Positions 1 through 8,540 are shown, counted from the stretch's first letter. The stretch: 57,153 nt of DNA from Archaeoglobaceae archaeon (GCA_027036775.1 JALWDS010000038.1:1-57153); one strand, 5' to 3'. The notes: generated from the letters alone by a model not told the origin. Program-made: numbers and translations.

Positions 1-659
1 CTCGCATGCAGTCCCCTCGTTATCGTTATCTTCGCCATTCTCTTAATTCTTTCCTCCACGTCTTCCAAAGATACGTGGTAACGGTCGTTTCCAACGAGCT
101 CTATCAGTTGAAGTATAACCCCTATACTCCTATCGTTAAACTTCGAAGAGTATTCCAACAAATCGTCGATCTCGTGCTCGTTCACGCCTTTCATTACGAC
201 CATGTTCAGCTTTATAGGTAAAAGTCCCGCGTTGTAAGCCTGCTCGATACCATCCAAAACCCTATCGAGCCCCCTAACCCCAGTTACAAATCTGTAGGTT
301 TCTGGGTTGAGTGTGTCCAAGCTCACGTTGACCCTATCCAATCCGACCTCCCTGAGCTCGTAGGCGTATTTCGATAGGTAGTAGCCGTTCGTAACCATCG
401 AAATCTCATCGAACTTCGGCATCTCCTTAACGATCTCGACTATATCTCTTCTTACGAGGGGCTCACCGCCGGTGATCTTCACCTTCTTAACTCCGAGATC
501 GTAAAACGCTTTACAAATCTTGACTATCTCGTCGACTTCCATGTCATCTTTTGGATCAACCATTCCCTCTCTGTGACAGTAAATGCAGTTCATGTTGCAC
601 TTCGAGGTTACGGAGATCCTCAAATGCCTTACAGGCCTTCCAAATCTATCGACAAGCAT
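1..659 (-). CDS. moaA: GTP 3',8-cyclase MoaA (partial, 3' end off the window)
   Basis: Radical SAM enzyme for the first step of molybdenum/tungsten pterin cofactor synthesis, turning GTP into 3',8-cyclo-GTP. Reading the minus strand from the ATG at 659 gives MLVDRFGRPVRHLRIS, then the radical SAM cluster C21-x3-C25-x2-C28 (CNMNCIYC), a TGGEPLVRRD SAM-binding motif and NVSLDTLNPETYR, all typical of MoaA. About 219 codons are present. The C-terminal part with the second 4Fe-4S cluster lies beyond position 1. The start overlaps the last 31 bases of mobA, so it is the last gene seen in a regulator-fdhD-mobA-moaA operon. The start choice rests on the usual MoaA N-terminus (LxDxxGRxxxxLRIS). Confidence 0.93.
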   Translation of the reverse strand, partial: MLVDRFGRPVRHLRISVTSKCNMNCIYCHREGMVDPKDDMEVDEIVKICKAFYDLGVKKVKITGGEPLVRRDIVEIVKEMPKFDEISMVTNGYYLSKYAYELREVGLDRVNVSLDTLNPETYRFVTGVRGLDRVLDGIEQAYNAGLLPIKLNMVVMKGVNEHEIDDLLEYSSKFNDRSIGVILQLIELVGNDRYHVSLEDVEERIKRMAKITITRGLHA

Positions 660-1237
660 TCTATCATCTCCAAGTCCTTAGGTGTATTTACGTTTGTAAA
701 CGAAATAAGATTTTCGTCGTAGATCCTTAGAAGTTCTATGGGGTAGAAAAGCGTTTTAAGTTTCTCAAGTGGCTTTACGACCCTCTTTATCCCCCTCTCT
801 ATGCTCCTCCTTATTTCTGGTATGGCGTTGGGTGAGTAACACGCCAGTAGGGGTTCTTTTTTTCCGTCACTCCAAGTTGGAATCAGTGCGTCGTAACCTC
901 TCGCCCTCTCGTATATAAATTCGGCCAACCTCCTCTTAACGAAGGGCATATCAACTGCCAAAATCAGGGTGTAATCCTCAAAGTATTCCAAAGCTGAGAG
1001 GATTCCGGCCAACGGACTGTAGTTTCTTACAACGTCCGTTATGACGGTGCATTTAAAAGTTCTCTCGTAAATCTTTGCCTGTTCCTCATCCCTGCAGACG
1101 AAAACCGTGTTGCAATCTCTAAACCTCTCGACGAGTATCTCACCGAACAACCTACCTTTAAACCTGAGAAAACCCTTGTCCATCCCTATCCTTTTACCCC
1201 TTCCTCCAGCCAGAATAGCCACATTCAACGTTATCAC
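629..1237 (-). CDS. mobA: Molybdenum cofactor guanylyltransferase MobA
   Basis: Transfers GMP from GTP to molybdopterin to make the guanine dinucleotide form used by DMSO-reductase-family enzymes such as the oxidoreductase at 15432-17891. The N-terminus carries the nucleotidyltransferase signature LAGGRGKRIGMDKG (residues 9-22), and a metal-binding ILAVDMPFV follows near residue 95. The length of 202 residues is normal for the family. Its start overlaps the end of the FdhD gene by 44 bases and its end overlaps moaA by 31 bases, so the three are probably translationally coupled. The partner MobB is encoded far away at 39165-39626. Assignment is secure; whether it prefers the Mo or W form of the pterin cannot be told. 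Confidence 0.9.
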   Translation of the reverse strand: MITLNVAILAGGRGKRIGMDKGFLRFKGRLFGEILVERFRDCNTVFVCRDEEQAKIYERTFKCTVITDVVRNYSPLAGILSALEYFEDYTLILAVDMPFVKRRLAEFIYERARGYDALIPTWSDGKKEPLLACYSPNAIPEIRRSIERGIKRVVKPLEKLKTLFYPIELLRIYDENLISFTNVNTPKDLEMIECLSIDLEGL

Positions 1238-1751
1238 CGACGATTATCCTGTTCCCGAAGGAAACGAGCGTCATTCCGGACCTTTTACAAACCTCCAAAG
1301 CAAGGTCCGTTACGGACTTCTTGGTGACCAAAACGGGAACCTTGGCCCTACAGCACAAATATGCTAAATCGAAGGTTACCCGCGACGACGTAAGGAGGAA
1401 AACTCTGCTGAGATCAACCGAACACATCCCCAAAACCTTCAGAATTGCGTTGTGCCTGCTCACGTCCGTAGCCCTCGCAACCATCCCATCCTTTCCGACA
1501 ATAACGGCGATGTGATGTGCCTTGGTGGGATCGTTCAGGTCTATCAAACCCAAGTGCCTCTCGATCTCTTCCATCTTCCATCTCTCCCTGCACTCAACCC
1601 TCTCGATCGGAATTTCATCTATGCGAATCTCCTCAACGCCATCTCCAACGTTTTCGACCAACTTCAAACCCCTAAGGAGGGCCTTCAGATTGTCGGGACT
1701 ACACTTTACGATCCTTTCCCCTACCCTGAATATCCTCTCCCTCGCGATCAC
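1194..1751 (-). CDS. fdhD: Short FdhD-like protein (formate dehydrogenase accessory sulfurtransferase family)
   Basis: The C-terminal half matches FdhD: DVSRHNAILKVLG (about residues 96-108), then a TSSRVTFDLAY segment and the VPVLVTKKSVTDLALEV / GMTLVSFG strand-turn pattern. Known FdhD proteins move sulfur from IscS to the Mo centre and bind the bis-MGD cofactor. This protein has only 185 residues against roughly 250-280 in the family, and the CGxCG-type sulfur-transfer motif normally upstream of the DVGRHN region is absent; the nearby cysteines (C17, C54) are isolated. The start is an ATGA overlap with the upstream regulator gene, so a longer N-terminus is not available. It may bind cofactor without sulfur transfer. 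Family is likely, activity uncertain. Confidence 0.72.
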   Translation of the reverse strand: MIARERIFRVGERIVKCSPDNLKALLRGLKLVENVGDGVEEIRIDEIPIERVECRERWKMEEIERHLGLIDLNDPTKAHHIAVIVGKDGMVARATDVSRHNAILKVLGMCSVDLSRVFLLTSSRVTFDLAYLCCRAKVPVLVTKKSVTDLALEVCKRSGMTLVSFGNRIIVGDNVECGYSGWRKG

Positions 1752-2410
1752 CCTATCACCTCTATGAGCGAATCGACGAGAAGCTTTGAAAACTGTATTA
1801 CGCTGTGCCCGTCGCTTAGAATTCCAAGCTTCTCCTCGTTTATGAATATGAACATAACGTATTTGTCGTCCACTATTATCAAACCGTGGGCCTTACCTTT
1901 GAATTCCTTATCAAGTTTGTAAACCTCTTTTGCAGAAACTTCATCCGGATTTGAAGAGATGACTACCTTCTCCGCTTTCGACTCGTTTATCATCCTCGCA
2001 AGCCACTCGGGTATGTATGTCACAAGTATCACGAGCTTCCTCGCGTTTGAGATCAGGAAGGATATCTTCTCTATAACCGTTTCGTTCCTGTAAACCCTCA
2101 CCTCCTCAACCTCCTCACTCTCGAACTTGGGCAACTCCCTCCTAAGTATCTCTATGTTCTTCTCAACCCTCTTGCTCAGTATTCCGACTATCTCCTCTGA
2201 TCTCAAAGCCTTGAACTTCAGGGGCTTACCGAAAGCCTCAACGAGTCCCTTGGAAATTAGAGAGTTCATGACGTCGTAAACGGACGTTCTTGGAATCTTC
2301 GCAATCTCAGCTATCTCCTTAGCGGTTAACGTTCCCCTCGATAGAAGTGCAAGCAAAGCTTTTGCTTCGTATTCACTCAATCCGAACGACTTCAGAACTT
2401 CCACGAGCAT
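1748..2410 (-). CDS. TrmB-family transcriptional regulator
   Basis: A 220-residue archaeal regulator. Residues about 8-65 form a winged helix (LSEYEAKALLALLSRGTLTA, then KIPRTSVYDVMNSLISKGLV), the standard TrmB N-terminus. A short helical linker follows, then a C-terminal effector domain of the phospholipase-D-like type. It heads the fdhD-mobA-moaA operon and overlaps fdhD by ATGA, so a role in Moco gene control is a reasonable inference. A TATA element on its strand lies near 2434-2441, close enough for a leaderless transcript. A perfect 6-4-6 palindrome at 2448-2463 in the divergent promoter is a candidate binding site. The ligand is unknown; TrmB relatives sense sugars, but related proteins sense other small molecules. 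Confidence 0.85.
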   Translation of the reverse strand: MLVEVLKSFGLSEYEAKALLALLSRGTLTAKEIAEIAKIPRTSVYDVMNSLISKGLVEAFGKPLKFKALRSEEIVGILSKRVEKNIEILRRELPKFESEEVEEVRVYRNETVIEKISFLISNARKLVILVTYIPEWLARMINESKAEKVVISSNPDEVSAKEVYKLDKEFKGKAHGLIIVDDKYVMFIFINEEKLGILSDGHSVIQFSKLLVDSLIEVIG

Positions 2411-2430
2411 ATTGAGAAGTCAACTCAGAA

Positions 2431-2463
2431 AAGTATAAATATCATTTCGTAGCTCATGCTACG
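2431..2463. promoter_or_regulatory. Divergent promoter with perfect palindrome (candidate operator)
   Basis: The TATA-like AAGTATAAATATC sits at 2431-2443 and can serve both directions. CGTAGC-TCAT-GCTACG at 2448-2463 is a perfect 6-bp inverted repeat with a 4-bp spacer. For the plus-strand gene at 2476 it lies between the TATA box and the expected transcription start, where a bound protein would block transcription. For the minus-strand regulator it lies just upstream of the TATA box. Binding by the adjacent TrmB-like regulator is inference. Confidence 0.5.
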
Positions 2464-2475
2464 ACAGGTGATACC

Positions 2476-4242
2476 ATGAAGAGGTTACTACCGATTTTGA
2501 TACTGATAGCCCTGACGTCGCAGGTTTCGGCCTTAAGCTACGAGGAGAAACCGAACGTTACAGCCTACGTGGTGGGAAGCGATCATCTGATAAGGGGAAC
2601 AAACGTTCTGAACGTCATAGTTTACAATCCCGCAAAGAGGGTTAAGGTCGACTACTTCGATCAGAAGGAGGCAATGTTCTTCTCAGGTAGGGAGGACATG
2701 CTTTTCACAGCTTACAACGTGAATATAACTCTTGTGGGGAACGATTACATAACCGTGAAAACATCGGAACAGAGAATTCCGGCTCTACCTCCATTCAAAC
2801 CAGTTCGTTTGCAGTTCGTCGTCAAGGTTAAGGATGACGCGAAGGCTGGGAGATACGAGTTGAAGCTCAAGGTGAGTTACGACATCATAGACGACCTCGT
2901 TGACGTCGAAACGCTACCTCAAAGCTGGACGTTCTACCAAAAGCAGGTCGTTGATAACGACGAAGCGAACGCGACGTATATATACAGGTATCAGCCCGTA
3001 ACGGAGTATTACAAGCTTAGATACAAGAGGGTGGAGTTAGAGATACCCCTAACTGTTTTCGTCGATGAGAAGGACGTCAGATTGAAGATTTTGAGCGTAA
3101 AATCTGAAAACATGATAGGAAAGGGCAAGGGAAAGATAACGGTCGAAGTAAAGAACGTGGGTGAGAAAATAGCCAAAAACGCCTACCTCGTTCTGGAAAC
3201 TCCACCAGAATTTAAAGCGGTTGCTCCTCCCGAAACCGCAATGCCACAACCCGCTATGCAGACAACTCTAACAAAGATACCGCAGATGTCAACTCTTCCC
3301 ACTCAAACACCTACCACTCAAACAGCGTTTCAATCCGCTTACTTCGTCGGAGATTTGAAACCCAACGGAACCGCTAAAGCAACCTTCTACGTGAATATCA
3401 ACGCCAAGGACGAGGGAAACTACACCTTTAAGATCAAAGCGGTTTACGTCGACGATTACGGTAGGTTGAGGGTGAGTAACGAAGTTCCCTTCGGAGTTCA
3501 CGTTAGGAAGGCACCGCAGTTCAAAGTAGTTTCAGTTGAGAGTCGCGTTTACGTTAACTCGAAGGGAGACGTAGTCGTAAGGTTGGTTCCAGATACGAAC
3601 TTGAGCGACGTGACTGTCTATCTAACTGCAAGTCCTCCCCTATCGATTTTGAGTTCCGAGTTCTACTTGGGCGATGTAAAGGCCGGGAAAGAATACACTG
3701 CGGTTTTCAAGGTTAAGGCGAGCGACGAAGCCAAGCCCGTAACTTATCCCGCTGAGATCAGAGTGAAGTATAAGAGTATGGACGAATACTTCGAGAGCGA
3801 TCCGATAGAGGTAGGAATCAAGGTCAATCCGAAGATGAGGTTTGAAGTTTACGGGATTCCGAAGGTTCACGCTGGAAGCACAGAAGTCGTTACCTTCGTC
3901 GTGAAGAACGTCGGAAACTTTACGGTTAGAGAGGCGACTGCAAGGTTAACAATAGTCGATCCCTTCAGTTCCAACGACGACACCGCATACATCGGAACTT
4001 TGAAACCCGGGGAATCCGCAGAGGTGAAGTTCAAGGTAAGCGTTGATAGGGATGCGACTCCCAAGAGGTATGGGTTGAACTTGGAGGTCAAATACAAGGA
4101 TCCGGAGGGAGAGTGGGCGATAAGCGAACCGACGAAGGCGGTTATAGAGGTTCTACCGCCTCAGCCACCTTACACCGCAATAGCAATTGCAATCGTAGTT
4201 GCCTTGCTCTCGGTGATTTACCTCAGGAGGCGTAGGAAGTGA
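2476..4242 (+). CDS. Secreted, membrane-anchored CARDB/S-layer-like protein (COG1361 type)
   Basis: A 588-residue surface protein. A signal peptide (about residues 1-19) is followed by repeated beta-sandwich modules with the pattern KVKNVGEKIAKNAYL / GDLKPNGTAKATFYV, repeated as GDVKAGKEYTAVFKV and GTLKPGESAEVKFKV. It ends with one transmembrane helix and an RRRRK stop-transfer sequence. A Thr/Pro/Met-rich stretch (about residues 255-287) is inserted in the first module and looks like a glycosylated linker. The stop overlaps the GTG start of the RND exporter (GTGA at 4239-4242). COG1361-like proteins are often paired with MMPL/RND proteins in euryarchaea, so it is probably the extracellular partner of that exporter. 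Cargo is unknown. Confidence 0.8.
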   Translation: MKRLLPILILIALTSQVSALSYEEKPNVTAYVVGSDHLIRGTNVLNVIVYNPAKRVKVDYFDQKEAMFFSGREDMLFTAYNVNITLVGNDYITVKTSEQRIPALPPFKPVRLQFVVKVKDDAKAGRYELKLKVSYDIIDDLVDVETLPQSWTFYQKQVVDNDEANATYIYRYQPVTEYYKLRYKRVELEIPLTVFVDEKDVRLKILSVKSENMIGKGKGKITVEVKNVGEKIAKNAYLVLETPPEFKAVAPPETAMPQPAMQTTLTKIPQMSTLPTQTPTTQTAFQSAYFVGDLKPNGTAKATFYVNINAKDEGNYTFKIKAVYVDDYGRLRVSNEVPFGVHVRKAPQFKVVSVESRVYVNSKGDVVVRLVPDTNLSDVTVYLTASPPLSILSSEFYLGDVKAGKEYTAVFKVKASDEAKPVTYPAEIRVKYKSMDEYFESDPIEVGIKVNPKMRFEVYGIPKVHAGSTEVVTFVVKNVGNFTVREATARLTIVDPFSSNDDTAYIGTLKPGESAEVKFKVSVDRDATPKRYGLNLEVKYKDPEGEWAISEPTKAVIEVLPPQPPYTAIAIAIVVALLSVIYLRRRRK

Positions 4243-6425
4243 GGGTCTTAGAGGATATCTCCAAGTTCGTGGCTGAGAACTCCAAGCTCGTCCTTGCATT
4301 GACACTCCTAATCGTAATTTTATTTTTGTTCGCATCGTCTCAGGCCAGATTCACGTCTCTCGAATACAAGAACATGTTTCCAGTTGGAGATAGGGTATAC
4401 GAGAGGTATCAGCTCTACCAGAAGGATTTCGGAATAAAAGCGGAGAGGATATACCTGATGATCAAGGGGGACGACGTGATAGACAGGAAGGTTTACGAAT
4501 ACATGCTCGAACTCGAAAGGGAATTGAAGAACGTAGAGGGGGTTGGAAATGTCGTTTCTCCGGCGTCTATAATCGTTAAGGTTTACGGAAAACTTCCGAA
4601 CGACGAAACGACTTTGAAGTATTTAACGGAAACTTACGCCTCTCAACTGGTTCCCAAGAAAACTCTCGCCCTGATTTCAATAACCCTAACTGAAACGAGC
4701 TCTGAAAAAACCAAGGAGATAGCAAGGCAGATAGAGAGGATCATAGAGTTCTCTAACAAGCCGATGGGTATTAGGGTCGAGATGACGGGCTCTCCAGTTT
4801 TGAGGTATCAGATAATTCAGGCAACTCAAAGGGAAACGGGACTTACTACATCCGCATCTATAGTTTTAATGATAATCCTACTCGTTTTAAGCTTCAGCGG
4901 TGTTGTCAGGAAGAAATACACGGTCTTCATTCCCTTAATAGTTTCGATACTTTCCGTCATAGTCGTGGTTGGAGTCCTTTCGATTGCCGGTGTTGAGTTG
5001 GACACCATGATCTCCGCATCTCTACCGATTCTTATAGGTTTGGCCATAGAATACGCCTGTCAGGTTCAGAACAGATACGAACACGAGAGGATGAGGGGGA
5101 TTGATAGGGACCGCTCCGTCGTCATATCGGTTACGAGAACGGGTGTGGCTGTAATTTTGGCAATGCTCACAACCGTTATAGGTTTCATGTCGATGGCCAC
5201 GACTCTAATTCCGGAGTTCATCCTCTTCGCGGTAACGATCTCTTTGGGATTGGTCGTAGCTTACATACTTTCGATATCCTTCCTACCAGCCACCTTAAAG
5301 CTCTTGGATAGAGAGGAGGTCAAAGGAGTTAAAAGGAAAGAGGTTGGAGCTCTTGAAAGGATTCTAACTTCGATAGCTTCCTTCACAGCTTCGAAACCCA
5401 AGCTCATACTTATTTTGGCCCTTGCGGTCGTTTTGGCCGGTGGTTATGCGAACACACTTGTAAAACTCGAAACGGACACGAAGAAGTATTACCCCGAAAA
5501 CCTGCCAGCTATGGTGAGGTTCAAGGAGCTTGAGAGCGTCATGGGAAAACAGTACGTTTACACGATAGTTTTACCCGTTGACGAATTGAGCGTTGACGAG
5601 GTTAGAAAGGTTGACGAACTCGGAAAATACATTATAAACAGGGAGGACATGGTTTACAGGGTCGATTCCCTCTCAACTCTGATAAAGAATTACTTCGGAA
5701 CTCTACCCAAAAACGACTTGGAGCTTTCGGAAATTTTAAGCAGAATTCCGAAGGACGTTTTGAAGAGATACGTTTCTGGACATCTCCTGTCAATATACCT
5801 CTACACTTCCGCTGACACACACGACAAGAGGGTTGAGCTGACGGAACATTTGAAGAGGGACGTTGTATTCTTCGGCTTGCACGAATTCTACGTAACCGGA
5901 GAGCCGGTAATAATGGCTCACCTCGGTGAAACGATGCTGAACAGTCAAACCCAGATGACTCTGGTTGCTTACGTTCTGATAGTTCTCCTTCTCTTCGCGA
6001 CGTATAGGTCTATATCCAAATCCATAGTTCCTCTGGTAGCCATAACGACCGTGATAGGAATTTTGAACTTGTCCATGGTTCTCATGGGTATAAAGCAGAC
6101 CTTCATGTCGGTAGCCATAAACTCCATATCTCTCGGTCTGGGTATAGACTTCTCAATTCACATGACGGAGAGATACATGGAGGAGAGGAGGAGGCACTCA
6201 CCGAAGGAGGCGGTAATGGTATCGATTGAGGAGACGGGGAAGGCGATAGTAACTTCAGCTTTGACGATGGCCGGAGGTTTCGGTGCTTTGATGCTTTCAA
6301 CCTTTCCGATGCTTTGGAACTTCGGATTCCTATCGTGCGTAGCCATACTCTTCAGCCTGATAGGGGCCTTAACCGTTGTCCCAGCTTTCTTAATGATCAC
6401 CGAAAGGTTTTCGACGAAAATCTAA
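4239..6425 (+). CDS. RND/MMPL superfamily exporter (COG1033 type)
   Basis: A 728-residue polytopic membrane protein with the RND layout: one helix near residues 14-32, an extracytoplasmic loop, a block of five or six helices (about 200-355), a second helix near 385, a second loop, and a final helix block (about 565-720). The GLAIEYACQVQNRYEHER and GLGIDFSIHMTERYMEER segments are the paired helix-4 motifs, each with an acidic residue in the membrane, which fits proton-driven transport. Start is GTG, overlapping the upstream gene by GTGA. Pairing with the CARDB-like protein points to export of a lipid or envelope component. The substrate is not identifiable from sequence. Confidence 0.85.
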   Translation: MRVLEDISKFVAENSKLVLALTLLIVILFLFASSQARFTSLEYKNMFPVGDRVYERYQLYQKDFGIKAERIYLMIKGDDVIDRKVYEYMLELERELKNVEGVGNVVSPASIIVKVYGKLPNDETTLKYLTETYASQLVPKKTLALISITLTETSSEKTKEIARQIERIIEFSNKPMGIRVEMTGSPVLRYQIIQATQRETGLTTSASIVLMIILLVLSFSGVVRKKYTVFIPLIVSILSVIVVVGVLSIAGVELDTMISASLPILIGLAIEYACQVQNRYEHERMRGIDRDRSVVISVTRTGVAVILAMLTTVIGFMSMATTLIPEFILFAVTISLGLVVAYILSISFLPATLKLLDREEVKGVKRKEVGALERILTSIASFTASKPKLILILALAVVLAGGYANTLVKLETDTKKYYPENLPAMVRFKELESVMGKQYVYTIVLPVDELSVDEVRKVDELGKYIINREDMVYRVDSLSTLIKNYFGTLPKNDLELSEILSRIPKDVLKRYVSGHLLSIYLYTSADTHDKRVELTEHLKRDVVFFGLHEFYVTGEPVIMAHLGETMLNSQTQMTLVAYVLIVLLLFATYRSISKSIVPLVAITTVIGILNLSMVLMGIKQTFMSVAINSISLGLGIDFSIHMTERYMEERRRHSPKEAVMVSIEETGKAIVTSALTMAGGFGALMLSTFPMLWNFGFLSCVAILFSLIGALTVVPAFLMITERFSTKI

Positions 6426-6624
6426 TACCACTCCATGAAGGTGGCCTTCAAATTACATTGCAAGTTTAAAATGGTTTTAGTCCCTCCCATCTCTCTGAAG
6501 CTTTAATAAAAATTTTATTAAAATATTTGAAAAATTTTAAATTAACTTGCAATTCATTTACGTTACGTCGGTATTTCGTTGATGACTTAATTCTCAACAC
6601 AGCAACGTTCTGTAAAAAATAAGG
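6426..6624. other. AT-rich intergenic stretch between convergent genes
   Basis: About 200 bases between the RND gene and the small minus-strand gene. It has T-runs and A-runs suitable for termination in both directions (around 6500-6545). A loose inverted pair, TTGCAAGTTTAAA (6468-6480) against TTTAAATTAACTTGCAA (6536-6552), brackets the A/T-rich core. I see no convincing reading frame or RNA gene here. Confidence 0.4.
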
Positions 6625-6939
6625 TTAACCCTCTATCTCCTTCCTCAGCTCCTCCATATACTTCTCGATCTCGTCGAGTTCGACGAACTTGAACTCCTTC
6701 TCCCCAACTCCAGCGAGTTTCCAGAAGAGCCTTGCAACTATAGGAATCAACTTCCCCGCGTAGCCCGGGGCGTGGGGGAAGAGCATAGAAGCCAAATCGC
6801 CCAACTTTTCAAGCTGTTCCTTACTCAACTCGTCGAGCTTTTCGCTTGCGGAACTCAGGAGGGCTATACCGTTACCCAAAATTTTCTCCCTCTTCGCGTA
6901 ATACTTCGCAGCATCGCTCGTTACCTTATGCATACCCAT
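6625..6939 (-). CDS. Small helical protein of unknown function
   Basis: Not recognised. A 104-residue, mostly helical, charged protein (start ATG at 6939; an alternative ATG is at 6933). A GAGGTG ribosome-binding-like sequence lies just upstream, and a TATA-like ATATTAAATA at about 6973-6982 lies further upstream. The middle has a less polar patch (MLFPHAPGYAGKLIPIVARL, about residues 57-76) that could be a protein-contact surface or amphipathic helix. The C-terminus is an acidic amphipathic helix. It lies just downstream of glnA on the same strand but has its own promoter-like sequence and is separated by a T-rich terminator. Composition matches its neighbours. No function is proposed. Confidence 0.6.
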   Translation of the reverse strand: MGMHKVTSDAAKYYAKREKILGNGIALLSSASEKLDELSKEQLEKLGDLASMLFPHAPGYAGKLIPIVARLFWKLAGVGEKEFKFVELDEIEKYMEELRKEIEG

Positions 6940-7018
6940 ACGCACCACCTCACTCCAAGTATGGCAGTAAAACTATTTAATATTTTCGTCCTATAAAATT
7001 TGGGAGAGCGGGGGTTTT

Positions 7019-7066
7019 TAAGTAAAGAAAGAAAAATAATTAATTAGAAAAATAATTAATAATTAA
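7019..7066 (-). terminator. T-rich terminator after glnA
   Basis: On the minus strand, the bases just past the glnA stop are repeated TTAATTAATTATT and TTTTTCT tracts without a stem. This is the usual archaeal oligo-T type of terminator. Confidence 0.55.
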
Positions 7067-8509
7067 TTAAATGTCGAAGTATTTCATGTACTCCCACGGA
7101 GTTATGTAGAGGCAATACTGGTTCCACTCGTCAATCTTTATGCTCGTGAATGCGTCGAATATGTGGCTACCGAGGACCTTCTGCAAGACTTCATCGCTCG
7201 CCAGATGGTCTATGGCGTCCCTCAGAGTTGTGGGCAGTTCACCTATTCCCAGTTCCTTCTTCTCCCTCTCGGACAACTCGTAAACGTCCTTCATCACGGG
7301 ATCTCCGGGATCGATCTTCTTCTTTATACCGTCCAAACCCGCTGCGACCATTGCGGAGAATGCCAGATACGGGTTACAGCTTGGATCCGCACCTCTGTAT
7401 TCTACTCTTATTGCGTAGGGCTTCTTGATATACATGGGAACTCTAACCAAAGCGGATCTGTTTCTTGGGCTCCAGCAGATGTATATTGGCGCTTCAAATC
7501 CCGGAACGAGTCTCTTGTAGGAGTTTACGGTTGGACAGCATAGAGCCGTTAAGGCTTTGGCGTGCTCCAAAAGACCACCTATGTAGTATCTCGCGGTCTG
7601 ACTCAAGCCAAATTCGTCATCGGGATCTGCAAACAGGTTCTTACCCTTGAAAGGCTCTCCCTCCCAGAGGGACTGGTGGGTGTGCATTCCGCTCGCGTTG
7701 TCGAGATATAGGGGTTTCGGCATGAAGGTTGCTATCAAACCCATCATCGTCGCCACGTTCTTTGCAGCGAACTTGTAGATGTAGAAAGCATCACCTACCT
7801 GAACGAGTTCCTTCGGTTTAAAGTCAAGCTCGACCTGTCCAGCTGTAGCGACTTCGTGGTGGTGGTATTCGACCGTTACATCCATCTGATCCAAGTAGTG
7901 GACTAAGAGGTTTCTGTATTCAACCGTCGTGTCTTCTGGAGGTGCTCTGAAGTAACCCTCCTTTGGTCTTATTATGTAGTTCTTTCCAGCCATCAACTCG
8001 GGACTCTGTGGCATCACCCTCGGAGGACCCCAGCTGTCACCAGCTCCACCGTTGGGAGAAACCCACAGGTCCCAGTAAACGCACGTAGGGTCTAAGCTCT
8101 CGAAAACGAAGAACTCTATCTCGGGTCCGAATATTACGCTCTGGTTCTTCTCCTTCAACTCTTTCTGCAATCTCTTGGCCACGTAACCCCTTGGATCGCA
8201 AGTTGCAAGCTCTTCACCACCGGCCTCGTAAACGTCTCCGAATATTATTGCGGTCTTTTGTATCGGATCGTCAATCCAAGGGACTATCCTTACACTCTCC
8301 GGATCCGCCCTCCAAACCATGTCGCTCTGCTCTATAGTCTTGAAACCCCTGATGGAAGAGCCGTCGAAACCTATTCCGTCCTCCAAAGCGTTTCCTTCTA
8401 TGAATTCTCTTGCTGGTATCGAAAAAGTCATTAGATACCCCCTAACGTCCGAGAAGGCACAGAGAACCTGTTTGACGTTGTTCTCCTTCAAAATCTCCCT
8501 TACATCCAT
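7067..8509 (-). CDS. glnA: Glutamine synthetase, type I
   Basis: ATP-dependent synthesis of glutamine from glutamate and ammonia; the main ammonium assimilation step. 480 residues, the usual length of a prokaryotic type I enzyme. Visible signatures include GFDGSSIRGF near residue 50, the metal/glutamate region GPEIEFFVFE, the HHEVATAGQVELDF motif (about residues 217-230), SGMHTHQSLW in the ATP region, and NRSALVRVP for substrate phosphate. The adenylylation loop tyrosine typical of bacterial GSI-beta is not obvious. The gene stands alone with its own TATA box (minus strand, around 8530-8540) and a 15-bp imperfect palindrome at 8511-8525, directly before the start, that may be a nitrogen-control site. 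Confidence 0.97.
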   Translation of the reverse strand: MDVREILKENNVKQVLCAFSDVRGYLMTFSIPAREFIEGNALEDGIGFDGSSIRGFKTIEQSDMVWRADPESVRIVPWIDDPIQKTAIIFGDVYEAGGEELATCDPRGYVAKRLQKELKEKNQSVIFGPEIEFFVFESLDPTCVYWDLWVSPNGGAGDSWGPPRVMPQSPELMAGKNYIIRPKEGYFRAPPEDTTVEYRNLLVHYLDQMDVTVEYHHHEVATAGQVELDFKPKELVQVGDAFYIYKFAAKNVATMMGLIATFMPKPLYLDNASGMHTHQSLWEGEPFKGKNLFADPDDEFGLSQTARYYIGGLLEHAKALTALCCPTVNSYKRLVPGFEAPIYICWSPRNRSALVRVPMYIKKPYAIRVEYRGADPSCNPYLAFSAMVAAGLDGIKKKIDPGDPVMKDVYELSEREKKELGIGELPTTLRDAIDHLASDEVLQKVLGSHIFDAFTSIKIDEWNQYCLYITPWEYMKYFDI

Positions 8510-8510
8510 G

Positions 8511-8540
8511 ATGCTGATCGAGCATGAGGAGTTATATAAG
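8511..8540 (-). promoter_or_regulatory. glnA promoter with palindrome
   Basis: CTTATATAAC around 8531-8540 on the minus strand is a good TATA box. ATGCT-GATCG-AGCAT at 8511-8525 is an inverted repeat with 5-bp arms, placed over the expected transcription start. It differs from the GGAA-N6-TTCC site known for methanogen NrpR. A regulatory role is inferred from position. Confidence 0.5.
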
